From: an uncultured Prevotella sp.
GTDB lineage: Bacteria; Bacteroidota; Bacteroidia; Bacteroidales; Bacteroidaceae
Reading direction: 5' to 3'
Assembly: GCA_944319815.1 (NCBI GenBank)
Contig: CALUEX010000048.1
Coordinates: 62,001 to 126,000 of the forward strand
DNA: 64,000 bases
The position numbers were made by a program, and so were the translations under genes. Under the pieces are notes generated by a model that was not told the DNA's origin, made no database searches, and saw nothing but the letters and a program-made list of their open reading frames with translations. Positions 52,926-63,786 of this stretch are shown in pieces; positions within the stretch are counted from its first letter, which is position 1; the number at the start of each line of letters is the position of its first letter.

Positions 52926-54500
52926 ATGACCAGCGAAGTAGTAATTGACGTCCAACAGAAAGAGATTTCGATTGCCCTGCTGGAAGACAAAAATCTGGTA
53001 GAGTATCAAACCGAGCAACGCTCGGCCTCTTTTTCTGTAGGGAACATCTATATGGCAAAAGTGAAAAAGCTGATGCCGGGGCTAAACGCCTGTTTTGTAG
53101 ATGTTGGATTTGAACGCGACGCCTTCCTGCATTACCTCGACTTAGGCAGTCAATTTAGCTCTTACGAAAAGTACCTGAAACAAGTACAAAGCGACAGAAA
53201 GAAACTTTATCCATTCTCGAAAGCCACGCGCCAGCCCGACCTTAAGAAAGACGGAAGCATACAAACTACACTTCACGTAGGTCAAGAGGTGATGGTGCAA
53301 ATCGTAAAAGAACCCATATCGACAAAAGGGCCGCGCCTTACTGGCGAGCTCAGTTTCGCGGGACGCTATTTGGTTCTCATACCATTCAACGATAAAGTTT
53401 CGGTTTCTTCAAAAATCAAAAGCGGTGAGGAACGTGCAAGGCTGAAGCAGCTTATCAACAGCATTAAGCCAAAAAACTTCGGCATCATCGTGCGTACCGT
53501 GGCGGAAGGCAAACGGGTAGCCGAGCTCGACACCGAACTGAAAATTCTCCTGAAGCGTTGGGAAGATGCAATAACCAAAGTACAAAAGACCGAAAAAAGG
53601 CCACAACTCGTTTATGAGGAAACAAGTAGGGTTGTAGCCCTATTGCGTGACTTATTCAACCCCTCATACGAGAACATCTACGTCAACGATGAGGAAATAT
53701 ACAAAGAGGTCAAGCACTATGTAACACTAATCGCCCCTGAAAAGGCTGGCATAGTGAAAATGTACACGGGAAATGTGCCAATCTTTGACAATTTCAACAT
53801 TACCAAGCAGATTAAATCGAGCTTTGGGAAAATCGTAAACTACAAACACGGCGCTTACCTCATAATAGAGCATACCGAAGCCTTGCACGTAGTAGACGTG
53901 AACAGCGGTAACCGTACACGCGCAGTCAACGGGCAAGAGGCCAACGCGCTGGACGTCAATCTCGGTGCCGCTGACGAATTGGCGCGCCAATTACGCCTGC
54001 GCGACATGGGAGGCATCATAGTTGTCGATTTCATAGACATGAATCTTGCCGAAGACCGGCAGATGCTCTATGAGAGAATGTGCAAGAATATGCAAAAGGA
54101 CCGCGCCAGGCACAACATCCTTCCGCTAAGCAAGTTCGGCCTGATGCAAATAACAAGGCAAAGGGTGCGCCCCGCCATCGACGTAAACGTTGAAGAAACC
54201 TGTCCAACCTGTTTCGGTACAGGCAAGATTAAATCGAGTATACTTTTCGTAGACCAACTTGAGCGCAAGATTGACCGCTTAGTCAACAAGATAGGCGTCA
54301 GGAAATTTTATCTACACGTGCATCCATACGTAGCTGCATACATCAACCAAGGCTTAATAAGCCTGAAACGTAAATGGCAGCTGAAATACGGACGTGGCGT
54401 ACACGTGGTGCCCTCGCAGAAGATGGCTTTCTTGCAATACGAATTTTACGATAGCGAGAAGCATTATATCGATATGCAAGAGGAGATAGAGACAAAATGA
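52926..54500 (+). CDS. rng: Ribonuclease G/E family endoribonuclease
   Basis: A 524-aa RNase G-type enzyme that cleaves single-stranded A/U-rich RNA and matures rRNA 5' ends. Seen: an S1 domain (about residues 35-130, SVGNIYMAKVKKLMPGLNACFVDVGF over its start), the catalytic Asp pair region MGGIIVVDFIDMNLAEDRQ (about residues 360-378), SKFGLMQITRQRVRP, and the Zn-link CPTCFGTG. The long Cys-poor C-terminal scaffold of RNase E is absent, so it is RNase G in type. Probably co-transcribed with HU and the 29-aa gene. Terminator at 54501-54541. Confidence 0.94.
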   Translation: MTSEVVIDVQQKEISIALLEDKNLVEYQTEQRSASFSVGNIYMAKVKKLMPGLNACFVDVGFERDAFLHYLDLGSQFSSYEKYLKQVQSDRKKLYPFSKATRQPDLKKDGSIQTTLHVGQEVMVQIVKEPISTKGPRLTGELSFAGRYLVLIPFNDKVSVSSKIKSGEERARLKQLINSIKPKNFGIIVRTVAEGKRVAELDTELKILLKRWEDAITKVQKTEKRPQLVYEETSRVVALLRDLFNPSYENIYVNDEEIYKEVKHYVTLIAPEKAGIVKMYTGNVPIFDNFNITKQIKSSFGKIVNYKHGAYLIIEHTEALHVVDVNSGNRTRAVNGQEANALDVNLGAADELARQLRLRDMGGIIVVDFIDMNLAEDRQMLYERMCKNMQKDRARHNILPLSKFGLMQITRQRVRPAIDVNVEETCPTCFGTGKIKSSILFVDQLERKIDRLVNKIGVRKFYLHVHPYVAAYINQGLISLKRKWQLKYGRGVHVVPSQKMAFLQYEFYDSEKHYIDMQEEIETK

Positions 54501-54541
54501 AAATCGGCGGGATGTATTTGAAATATACATTCCGCCGATTT
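54501..54541. terminator. Terminator of rng
   Basis: Arms 54501-54517 and 54525-54541 (AAATCGGCGGGATGTAT and its inverse) form a 17-bp stem with one wobble, starting directly at the stop codon; CTTTAATT follows. Confidence 0.9.
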
Positions 54542-54652
54542 CTTTAATTACAAACTCCCAATACTAATTTTTAATGAGATTTATTTATATTGTACCTCTG
54601 CAACTAATGCAAAAGCACAATATAAACAAGACCCATAATTTCACATTAAGAC

Positions 54653-56068
54653 CTACTCCTGACTTGAATTTTCATGGTTTGTAGACTGCGAGGCAGATGC
54701 TTTCGGAGTAGATTTCCTTGTCGCTGTGGTCTTCGACTTTGCAGCCTTGGCCTTCAGCTTGGCTTCCGCCGATTGCATCTTCTCGACTTTCGCTTTTAAA
54801 CGGACTATCTCCTTGTCCTTCATCTCGATTTCATCGCCTTGGTTCTTAATCGTCGTCAGCAGCGAGTTCAACTCATCGTTATCTATATCTTCAGGATATA
54901 ATGAGTTGACACGATTGATAAAGTCGCCAAGAATATTCATATAATTCGTGAAAGCATCAAAAGGCGAGCTGTAAATACCACGGTCAAGCCCTACGTTTGA
55001 GGGTTTCGTTGTCATGAAACGGAAATTATTGCTTGCCTGGAGGTAATCCCAGTCTTGGTTGATACGTGGGTCATTGGCAATGCGCACACGGTCAGCCACG
55101 CTATAAAGTTTATTAAACGCCTCACGCTGCATCGGATTACCGAGCCAACAGCTAACATCACGTTCCTCGTCTACCCATGACAACGTATCAGGTACATCGA
55201 GATTACCGACACTATTCATCTTGAGACAAATCTCTGTTGGCGTGGAGAAGATTATACCTTTTTCCTTAGCATATCCAGGCAAGGCCTTGATGAACTCAAG
55301 GATGTTTGAAGACAACGGTTGGGCAATACCAAGAGCCGAAAGCTCCATGAAAATATTTATAACCTGTTCGTTATCAGGCAGTGATGCAATCCGGTTAATA
55401 TAATTATCTGCAAATAAGGGATACCCATCCCAATCACTATTATTAAAGCGCAAACTGATGTCGTCACTTAAATCAACATCACGAAGCAAAAGTTTGAGAT
55501 TGGGAGCTATGGCACAGTTATAGACATAATGCGGCGACTTCCACCCCAGTACGTGCTTTGCGCCTTCGGTAAGCATTCCTTTGAAGCCCATGGCTGCAGC
55601 CTGACCTCCTATATCATCGCTATATATGAGTGACGAATTCCTCAACACAGTAGGCTTCTTCCCGAAATATTCTTGCATCTTTGCCGCCTGCTTCTTTACG
55701 TCAGCGGCAAAAGCCTCCTCGTTTACGAGTGCGGAAAGGCCATGAGAATATGGTTCCGCCAAAAACTCCACACAACCTGTGTCATTAAGTTCCTGCAACT
55801 TAGTTATGACTTGCGGTGCGTGCATCTCAAGTTGTTCAAGGCCGACACCTGAAATGGAAAACGCCAACTTAAAATATTTACCGTTGCTTTTTATCATTTC
55901 AAGAAAAGCATTCAGTGCCGGCATATACGAACGCTCAGCTATATCACTGATACTGCGTTCATTTTCGTAATCATCGTAATAGTAATGGTCTGTGCCAATA
56001 TCGAAAAAACGGTAACGTTTGAGATGAATAATCTGGTGTATCTCAAAATATAAACATATTGTTTTCAT
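54653..56068 (-). CDS. GH57 alpha-amylase-type glycoside hydrolase
   Basis: A 471-aa family GH57 enzyme acting on alpha-1,4-glucans (amylase, 4-alpha-glucanotransferase or branching activity). Family motifs: CLYFEIHQ (motif 1, with the HQ pair), VEFLAEPYSHGLSAL (motif 2), MLTEGAKHVLGW (motif 3, likely nucleophile Glu, about residue 190), LRDVDLSDDISLRF (motif 4, acid Asp) and IFMELSALG (motif 5). The last about 75 residues are a Lys/Ala/Glu coiled-coil and Ser/Thr tail. Third gene of the glucan operon; works with the GT4 and debranching enzyme on storage glycogen. Confidence 0.9.
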   Translation of the reverse strand: MKTICLYFEIHQIIHLKRYRFFDIGTDHYYYDDYENERSISDIAERSYMPALNAFLEMIKSNGKYFKLAFSISGVGLEQLEMHAPQVITKLQELNDTGCVEFLAEPYSHGLSALVNEEAFAADVKKQAAKMQEYFGKKPTVLRNSSLIYSDDIGGQAAAMGFKGMLTEGAKHVLGWKSPHYVYNCAIAPNLKLLLRDVDLSDDISLRFNNSDWDGYPLFADNYINRIASLPDNEQVINIFMELSALGIAQPLSSNILEFIKALPGYAKEKGIIFSTPTEICLKMNSVGNLDVPDTLSWVDEERDVSCWLGNPMQREAFNKLYSVADRVRIANDPRINQDWDYLQASNNFRFMTTKPSNVGLDRGIYSSPFDAFTNYMNILGDFINRVNSLYPEDIDNDELNSLLTTIKNQGDEIEMKDKEIVRLKAKVEKMQSAEAKLKAKAAKSKTTATRKSTPKASASQSTNHENSSQE

Positions 56069-56120
56069 TGCAGTATTTCTTAATTTGGTTAATATCGACT
56101 TAAAGTTATAAAGGTTTTTC

Positions 56121-57395
56121 CTAATTTCTTATTCCCATAGTACGTTCATATAGTTCACGTATCCAAAGTCCGACCTTTTCCCAAGTAATTTGGTCCACTT
56201 CACGCTTGCCCTCTGTCTGTAAATAATCAAACAAGCTATCGTTGTGGCAAATGGAATAAATAGCGTCAGCCAAAGCATGAATGTCCCAATAATCAACCTT
56301 TATGCAATTTTTCAAAATCTCTGCACATCCGCTTTGCTTGGAAATGATTGAAGGTGTACCACATTGCATGGCTTCAAGAGGAGATATGCCGAATGGCTCA
56401 CTCACAGAAGGCATGACATAAACATCGGAATCTTTCAGGCACTCATAGACCTGCTTACCACGCATAAAACCTGGGAAATGGAAACGGTCTGCAATTCCGC
56501 GCTCGGCTGCAAGATATATCATTGAATCCATCATGTCACCACTACCTGCCATACAAAAACGGACATTACGTGTACGATGTAGCACCATGTTTGCCGCCTC
56601 CACGAAATACTCAGGGCCTTTTTGCATTGTTATACGACCAAGAAAAGTAACTATCTTCTCTTTATTGGTATGGTCCGGACGAGGTATGTCTTGAAGTTCT
56701 TGCCGTAAAGGATAAACAGCATTATGAACCGTAAAACATTTTCTCGGGTCCTGATAATAATGGTTAATAACAGTCTGGCGTGTAAGTTCACTAACGCACA
56801 TGATGCAATCCGCATTGTCCATTCCGTCTTTCTCGATTGAATAGACAGTCGGGTTCACATTACCGCGGCTGCGGTCAAAATCCGTAGCATGGACATGGAT
56901 ACACAAAGGCTTACCACTCACTTTCTTGGCGTGTATTCCTGCAGGGTATGTCAACCAATCATGGGCGTGGATTATGTCAAATTCTTGTTGACGTGCCACA
57001 ACTCCGGCCACAATAGAATAATTATTTATCTCACTGTGAAGCTGGTTGTCCAAATATTTCCCGGAGAACTCTATGCACCCCAAATCATTTACCAGCATAT
57101 AATTAAAGTCTGCGTAAATATTGTCACGGAAACTATAATACATTTCTGGTGACATGATATTGCCTATCCGACTTTGCACATAGTCATAATTGACATCACG
57201 GTAAACTATTGGAACTGCGTTCATCGCAATGATATTCATAAAACTTTTGTCTTCATCGCCCCAAGGCCTTGGAAGACAAAAAGTTATTTCCATGTCGCTT
57301 TGTTCAGAAAGTCCCTTGGTTATGCCGTAACTGGCAGTGCCAAGTCCTCCTAAAATGTGAGGAGGAAACTCCCAACCAAACATTAATACTTTCAT
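56121..57395 (-). CDS. GT4 glycosyltransferase (glycogen synthase-like)
   Basis: A 424-aa GT-B glycosyltransferase of family 4. N-terminal sugar-acceptor loop GWEFPPHILGGLGTASYG (about residues 7-24), HAHDWLTYPAG (about 145) and C-terminal nucleotide-sugar site with FLGRITMQKGPEYF, SEPFGISPLEAMQCGTPSI (E-x7-E, about 333-351). The genomic setting between a debranching enzyme and a GH57 gene points to alpha-glucan (glycogen) synthesis; in Bacteroidota such GT4 enzymes take the place of GlgA. 13 nt downstream of the debranching enzyme. Confidence 0.9.
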   Translation of the reverse strand: MKVLMFGWEFPPHILGGLGTASYGITKGLSEQSDMEITFCLPRPWGDEDKSFMNIIAMNAVPIVYRDVNYDYVQSRIGNIMSPEMYYSFRDNIYADFNYMLVNDLGCIEFSGKYLDNQLHSEINNYSIVAGVVARQQEFDIIHAHDWLTYPAGIHAKKVSGKPLCIHVHATDFDRSRGNVNPTVYSIEKDGMDNADCIMCVSELTRQTVINHYYQDPRKCFTVHNAVYPLRQELQDIPRPDHTNKEKIVTFLGRITMQKGPEYFVEAANMVLHRTRNVRFCMAGSGDMMDSMIYLAAERGIADRFHFPGFMRGKQVYECLKDSDVYVMPSVSEPFGISPLEAMQCGTPSIISKQSGCAEILKNCIKVDYWDIHALADAIYSICHNDSLFDYLQTEGKREVDQITWEKVGLWIRELYERTMGIRN

Positions 57396-57408
57396 ATCGC
57401 TCCTCCTT

Positions 57409-59352
57409 TTATTTTACATAAGAATATTTTTCAAGAAGATTTAAAGTCCTTAATATTTCTGCGACGTTCATTGCAAATGATATTGCCCCACGAGCCCTAA
57501 ACGGAGGATTGCCGTCAGATAACTCGGGAATAGTTCCAAGGCAATTTATCAACATTTCGTCCTCATAACCAACCATCTGCCTCTCAATAAAACTAAGTCG
57601 CGTTCGCTTGTATAACTTAAGACAAGCCTCCATATAAAATCCTCCGAGCCATGGCCATGCCGTACCTTGATGATATGCGCAGTCACGCTGAGGACCTACG
57701 TACATAGGATTATACCCACCGCTTTTGGGAGACAATGACCGAAGTCCTTTCGGGGTAAGCAATTCACGTGTACAAACGTCAAGGACACTCTTTTTCTGGT
57801 CTTGTGATAAAGGTGAATAGTCAAACGCTACAGGGAATATCATATTCGGGCGAACACTCCAATCCATCATGTTACCATCAACATAGTCAAACAAATAACC
57901 ATAGTCGTTCATGAATGTCGGAACAAACGACTGTCGGCACAATTCCGCCCATTCTTCCCAATCGGCAGTCTTTTCCTCATCGCCTTTAATCGAGGCCAAC
58001 TTAGCCCCAAACTTGAGGGCGTTGTACCAAAGGGCATTGAACTCTACGATATATCCAGTCCGCGGTACAACAGGGCGTCCATTTATCGTGGAGTTCATCC
58101 ACGTTACCGGTTTGTCGTGCCCGTCAGAGAAAACCAATCCATTGGCATCAAGGCGCAAATTAGGATGTCCTCCACCTATGATATAACAAAGTATTTTCTT
58201 GACAAGTTCACCATACACTTCAACACACTTGTCATCTCCAACAACTTTAGCATATTGCTGGATAGCCCAAATCGCCCACAACAAGACATCTGGCTGTTCC
58301 ATCTCCGTTATTTTAACAGTAAGCGGTTTACCACTGATAAACTCAGTAATACCCTTCTCCGCCGTTTTCATGACAAGTTCAAAATAATCTTGCTCGTCAA
58401 TAGACAAGGTCAAACCCGGAAGCGATATGAACGTATCACGAGCCCGACACTTAAACCATGGATAACCAGCCAAGATATAACGTTCATCTTTACTTGTCCT
58501 ATTGTGGAACTGGTGTGCTGCATTCACCAAGCAATGGAAAAAATTATCACGCGGAGCACGGTCCTCAACTTCCTTCTCGAAAAGATGCTTCAGCGTGCTC
58601 GTCTTTATTTCCGATGTTGAAGCGGCAAAAACAATACTTTCACCCTTCTTGATATTCATCTCAAAATACCCAGGCACATATAGGTCTTCACTTGAAGCAT
58701 AACCACCTTCTTGCTCCTTAGGGTATTCTATTCCTCTATACCAATCAGGCATGAACACGAAATTATTTGCCTTGCTGAATTGCATGAACAAATCAGGATA
58801 ACCAGCATACATACAGGCTTTTATACCATTATCAACCAAATGATATTCCCTGCTAGCCGTACCGTTCTCGTGCGTCAACTGCCTAACACTCCTAAAAGCA
58901 AGAAACGGCTTGAAACGCAACGTCGTCTCGCTATGTGCATCCATCAGCGTATAACGTATCAAGATACGGTTCTCATAATGCTGGAACACAACTTCCTTCT
59001 TCAGCAACACTCCTCCTACCCTGTAAACCGTAGTTGGAACACTGTCACAATTAAACTCACGGATATACTTGTGCCCTTTCGGACTAAAATTATTACCTTG
59101 GTATTTATGCAAGCCAAGGTTGAACTCCGCACCATGCTGTATCACGGTAACATCCAAGGAAGACAATAATACATGATTATCATCATCCATCTCGGGGATA
59201 GGCACAACCAAAAGACCGTGGTACTTGCTTGTATTACAATCAACTATTGTAGAACAAGAATAAGCCCCAGAACGATTTGTACGCAACAATTCCCTCGAAA
59301 GAGATTCTTCCAAGTTTGTCATCAGAGTTTTTTCAAATCTAAGATAACTCAT
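57409..59352 (-). CDS. Glycogen debranching enzyme (amylo-alpha-1,6-glucosidase type)
   Basis: A 647-aa debranching enzyme. The N-terminal domain carries EESLSRELLRTNRSGAYSCSTIVDCNTSKYHGLLV (here over residues 14-48), the C-terminal (alpha/alpha)6 domain has ILAGYPWFKCRARDTFISLPGL (about 300-321), MDWSVRPNMIFPVAF and AYHQGTAWPWLGGFYMEA. It removes alpha-1,6 branches of glycogen. The start at 59352 (SYLRFEKTLMTN) is the family N-terminus; the longer frame to 59421 would include leader. First gene of the glucan operon with a consensus promoter 80 nt upstream. Confidence 0.93.
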   Translation of the reverse strand: MSYLRFEKTLMTNLEESLSRELLRTNRSGAYSCSTIVDCNTSKYHGLLVVPIPEMDDDNHVLLSSLDVTVIQHGAEFNLGLHKYQGNNFSPKGHKYIREFNCDSVPTTVYRVGGVLLKKEVVFQHYENRILIRYTLMDAHSETTLRFKPFLAFRSVRQLTHENGTASREYHLVDNGIKACMYAGYPDLFMQFSKANNFVFMPDWYRGIEYPKEQEGGYASSEDLYVPGYFEMNIKKGESIVFAASTSEIKTSTLKHLFEKEVEDRAPRDNFFHCLVNAAHQFHNRTSKDERYILAGYPWFKCRARDTFISLPGLTLSIDEQDYFELVMKTAEKGITEFISGKPLTVKITEMEQPDVLLWAIWAIQQYAKVVGDDKCVEVYGELVKKILCYIIGGGHPNLRLDANGLVFSDGHDKPVTWMNSTINGRPVVPRTGYIVEFNALWYNALKFGAKLASIKGDEEKTADWEEWAELCRQSFVPTFMNDYGYLFDYVDGNMMDWSVRPNMIFPVAFDYSPLSQDQKKSVLDVCTRELLTPKGLRSLSPKSGGYNPMYVGPQRDCAYHQGTAWPWLGGFYMEACLKLYKRTRLSFIERQMVGYEDEMLINCLGTIPELSDGNPPFRARGAISFAMNVAEILRTLNLLEKYSYVK

Positions 59353-59434
59353 GGTATAATTATAAGATTTAAGTATTTCAGAAATTAAAGCCCATTGAAA
59401 ACAAACGTGAAGCCTGTCCATTCAAAAGACCTTT

Positions 59435-59466
59435 CAAAGGTAATAATTTTATTTTTGTTGGCCAAA
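59435..59466 (-). promoter_or_regulatory. Promoter of the alpha-glucan operon
   Basis: Minus strand: TTTG (59463-59466), 20 nt, TACCTTTG (59435-59442). Predicted RNA start near 59430, about 78 nt before the start codon. Confidence 0.75.
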
Positions 59467-59578
59467 AAAAACAATATTTTTTTCATGATACATAAGGTTT
59501 AATTCAATAAAGTTACAATAACAATGTCCTGATTGGGCCTTTTTGAACGTTCTTCATGCCCTCCTAAAGTATATGGTG

Positions 59579-60514
59579 TCAGGCCGGTATCAGGAAATTT
59601 ATAACCTCTTGTTCCACTGTAATAGTATATGGGCCAACAGGTGTTTTCATAAGCCGTCCGTCTACGCTAACCATGGCACGCACAGCCTCATTCACCTTGA
59701 CTTCACCCGTCCTGTACGGGTGCACGCTATGATGATTGAGGAACTTACCGGTAATCAAGAGATAAAAACCTTCAAAAAGTTGTGTCATCTCAGGATGGTA
59801 AACCACAGACACATCCAGCAACCCATTATAAGGTACAGCGTTGGGCGTTTGTCCGTAACCGTTGGCATTACCGATGCAAACAGTCATGACCTTGCGTTCT
59901 ATGATGTCTGAATTAATCTTCAGGGACATTTTATATTCAAGCCTTTGAAATATCATTAACGCCATTGAACAAGCAAACGACAATGTCCTTGAGCCTAACA
60001 GACGACGTGTTTGGCTACGTAAGTTCATTATTGCAGAAATCAATCCTATATTTACGCAATTAAGAAAATACCTGTGGCATTTTTCCCCCTTTGCGTTGAC
60101 ATAGCGGATACACCCCAAGTCTATCTTCCTTATCCTGCGCTCCTTTAACCATTTCACGGTTTGTTCTATATCTCCTTCCTTGAAGCCCCAAAAGTGCGCA
60201 AAATCATTCATCACACCATTCGGGATAAGTCCCAATGCAATCGATTCCCGTGTTTCTTTATCCGCCATCATCAAGCAATTTGCCGCATCATTCAATGCAG
60301 AGTCACCGCCCACTATCACAATCGTTTTATATCCATTGTTTATCATCATGTTGACAAGGCGAGACACTCCTTCCTGCCTTTCGCTTTGGACAAAATCAAA
60401 GTCAATGCCATGCTCTTGCAAACAGCTTTCGATTTTATTCCAGCGTTTCCTGGAGCCTGACCGACTATGTTTCGGGCAATATAACACCCCCCAACGGTTA
60501 TTCGCATTTGCCAT
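59579..60514 (-). CDS. Diacylglycerol kinase-like lipid kinase
   Basis: A 311-aa protein of the DAGK/YegS/sphingosine-kinase superfamily, which phosphorylates lipids with ATP. Seen: VLYCPKHSRSGSRKRWNKIES near the N-terminus, the nucleotide loop IVIVGGDSALNDAAN (about residues 66-80), GLIPNGVMNDFAHFWG (about 94-109) and the C-terminal beta-sandwich with TVCIGNANGYG and VSVDGRLMKTPVGP. The usual GGDGTxNE motif reads GGDSALND. Lipid substrate unknown. 21 nt downstream of miaA on the same strand. Confidence 0.87.
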   Translation of the reverse strand: MANANNRWGVLYCPKHSRSGSRKRWNKIESCLQEHGIDFDFVQSERQEGVSRLVNMMINNGYKTIVIVGGDSALNDAANCLMMADKETRESIALGLIPNGVMNDFAHFWGFKEGDIEQTVKWLKERRIRKIDLGCIRYVNAKGEKCHRYFLNCVNIGLISAIMNLRSQTRRLLGSRTLSFACSMALMIFQRLEYKMSLKINSDIIERKVMTVCIGNANGYGQTPNAVPYNGLLDVSVVYHPEMTQLFEGFYLLITGKFLNHHSVHPYRTGEVKVNEAVRAMVSVDGRLMKTPVGPYTITVEQEVINFLIPA

Positions 60515-60535
60515 ATCTATTTCCCGGTTTTATTA

Positions 60536-61480
60536 TTAACCAATGTTGTTCTCTTCATTATATAAACATTCCACTTCCCGGACTTTCTCTTCCAAAGGCA
60601 GCCCTGCGTCAATCCAATGTATTTTGAAACCTCGGCGCTCCATGCCTCTGAACCATGTCATCTGCCTTTTTGCAAACTGGTGTATCGCAATCTCAAGCGA
60701 GCGGAACATTTCCTTATACGAAATCTGCCCTACCAGATACTCGGTCACAAATTTGTATTCCAATCCATAATATATAAGGTTTTCGGCAGGTATACCTTCA
60801 TCAAGCAGTCCCTTTACTTCATCCACCATCCCTTCATCAAGCCTTTTGCGCAACCGTTCGGTTATCTTCTGCCTACGCTCATCCCGACCTATACTCACAC
60901 CTATTATTATGGAATCTATTTTAGGGAAGCAACCTTCACGAGATGTTTCATGATGCTTATAATATGTTTCTATCTCAATAGCCCTGATGGCCCTTTTTAC
61001 CGTGTCAACATCGGTAACATTGTGCATCACCGAGCCGTTCTCGGACTTCAACCTGGCAAGCATTTCCGTAAGTTCTTCCAAAGTTTTTTCTTCCAGTTCC
61101 TGACGCAAATCCTTGTTCTCTGGTACAGGTAACAACCTGTAGCCTTTCAATACGGCCTCTATGTAAAGTCCCGTACCTCCACACATTACAGGGATATGTC
61201 CGCGTTCAACAATACCGTTATAAGCTGAAAGAAAATCCGTCTGGTACCTGTACACATTATATTTTGTACCAGGTTCCACTATGTCAATAAGATGATAAGG
61301 CACAGCAACGCCGTCAACGCGATAGTCTGCCAAGTCCTTACCAGTGCCTATGTCCATTCTGCGGTACACTTGCCTACTGTCAGCACTGATAATCTCACCA
61401 CCGGCACGTGCTGCGAATGCCGTCGCTATTGAAGTCTTACCCGACGCTGTAGGGCCAAGTATCGTCAACATCTTACGCAT
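60536..61480 (-). CDS. miaA: tRNA dimethylallyltransferase
   Basis: MiaA adds dimethylallyl to N6 of A37 in tRNAs that read codons starting with U. The 314-aa protein has the P-loop ILGPTASGKTSIA (about residues 7-19), IISADSRQVYRRMDIGTGK (34-52), GGTGLYIEAVLKG (about 101-113), VDTVKRAIRAIE and the C-terminal RQMTWFRG. Normal length. Upstream of the lipid-kinase gene; a bidirectional terminator separates it from gap. Confidence 0.96.
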   Translation of the reverse strand: MRKMLTILGPTASGKTSIATAFAARAGGEIISADSRQVYRRMDIGTGKDLADYRVDGVAVPYHLIDIVEPGTKYNVYRYQTDFLSAYNGIVERGHIPVMCGGTGLYIEAVLKGYRLLPVPENKDLRQELEEKTLEELTEMLARLKSENGSVMHNVTDVDTVKRAIRAIEIETYYKHHETSREGCFPKIDSIIIGVSIGRDERRQKITERLRKRLDEGMVDEVKGLLDEGIPAENLIYYGLEYKFVTEYLVGQISYKEMFRSLEIAIHQFAKRQMTWFRGMERRGFKIHWIDAGLPLEEKVREVECLYNEENNIG

Positions 61481-61576
61481 AACTTACTATCATGAACATA
61501 TAGCCGCAAAAAATCTTCCCCGGCTGGAATGACAATTTTTCAGCCACAAATTGGTAAACACGGAGCAAATATAATA

Positions 61577-61614
61577 AAAATAAACCGTCCAGCAAATGCC
61601 GGGCGGTTTATTTT
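61577..61614 (-). terminator. Terminator of gap
   Basis: Arms 61577-61590 and 61601-61614 (AAAATAAACCGTCC and its inverse) form a 14-bp stem with one wobble and a 10-nt loop, A/T-rich on both sides. Confidence 0.85.
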
Positions 61615-61640
61615 ATTCATCGAATAACGATTTTCATCGT

Positions 61641-62678
<1,038 letters not shown>

Positions 62679-62810
62679 TTATTTTAAAGGGTTAAAATAA
62701 TTCCTTAAACTTTAAACTAAATACCTATATATTTATGCCATAAAAGCGGCCACACTTGGCTCTACAATCAACCATAACCAGACCGCCCGTAGGCTTTATC
62801 TTTTCGAGCG

Positions 62811-62840
62811 CAAAATTACAAAAAATATTTTATTACCAAA
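62811..62840 (-). promoter_or_regulatory. Promoter of gap
   Basis: Minus strand: TTTG (62837-62840), 18 nt, TAATTTTG (62811-62818). Predicted RNA start near 62806, leaving a long leader of about 130 nt that contains no obvious hairpin of note. Confidence 0.65.
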
Positions 62841-62967
62841 GTAACTTTCCATATTAAATTATATAAAAAAGCCGTTACACCTCAAAACCTGACAATGCTT
62901 TAGCGCTGATTAGTACGATATTGGAACATGGAGTTTACAAAACGAACGGGCGTAATACAATCGTTCA

Positions 62968-63786
62968 TTAGGCGTTTTCGGCGCTACTTGCCTTGCCGCT
63001 ATGTTTTACGACCCGTATACTCACTTCATACAGCAGGTAAAGTGGAAGTGTAACCAGCAACAGGCTCAATACGTCCTGCCCCGGCGTAATCATTGCCGCC
63101 ACCGTCAATATTGCGAGAAAGGCGTGTTTACGGTACCTGGCAAGTGCGACTGCATTTATTATCCCCATTTTACCCAAGATAAAAGAGATTATCGGCAACT
63201 GGAACACGACTCCCATCAACAGCGTTAGCGTCGTGAATGTTGACACATAGCTGTCGAGCGTTATCGTGCTCTCCACCCTATCGGACACGCTGTACGTGCC
63301 GAGAAACCTGAACGAGACGGGGAACAGCAAATAATAACTGACCAGCACACCTACCATAAAAAGGATGTAGACAGCGACAATGGCCTTAACCGAATACTTG
63401 CGCTCGTTCCCGATTAATGCAGGCGACACGAAACGGAACAATTCATATAGAATATACGGCGAGGCAACGAGCAGACCGATATAGACAGATGTTGTCAAAT
63501 GGGTCATAAACTGGCTTGACAGGTCAGTTGCTATCAACTTCACATGAAATTCAGGGAAACGGAAATCAGTCATGCCGACAGCCCTCGCAATACGCTCTAT
63601 CCATGAATAAGTGACAAAATCCCACTCGCTCGGGGCGAGCAGCACACGCCAAGTAACGTCCTTGAAACAAAAAACTATTACGGCAGCCGTGCAGCCCACC
63701 CCTAGCACGCGGAACACCATCCTGCGTAGCACTTCAAGATGCCCGCCGAAGGTCATCAAGTCGTCATTGCGGCCTTTGCGTCCCAT
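62968..63786 (-). CDS. tatC: Sec-independent translocase subunit TatC
   Basis: TatC is the substrate-binding core of the twin-arginine translocase. The protein (272 aa from ATG 63786) has six membrane helices and the conserved N-terminal [13 protein letters not shown] (HLxELR-type motif), [20 protein letters not shown] (around helix 2) and [23 protein letters not shown] near the C-terminus. The frame runs to 63849; ATG 63786 overlaps the tatA end by 23 nt, and ATG 63756 (8 nt after the tatA stop) is an alternative. Confidence 0.93.
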   Translation of the reverse strand: MGRKGRNDDLMTFGGHLEVLRRMVFRVLGVGCTAAVIVFCFKDVTWRVLLAPSEWDFVTYSWIERIARAVGMTDFRFPEFHVKLIATDLSSQFMTHLTTSVYIGLLVASPYILYELFRFVSPALIGNERKYSVKAIVAVYILFMVGVLVSYYLLFPVSFRFLGTYSVSDRVESTITLDSYVSTFTTLTLLMGVVFQLPIISFILGKMGIINAVALARYRKHAFLAILTVAAMITPGQDVLSLLLVTLPLYLLYEVSIRVVKHSGKASSAENA

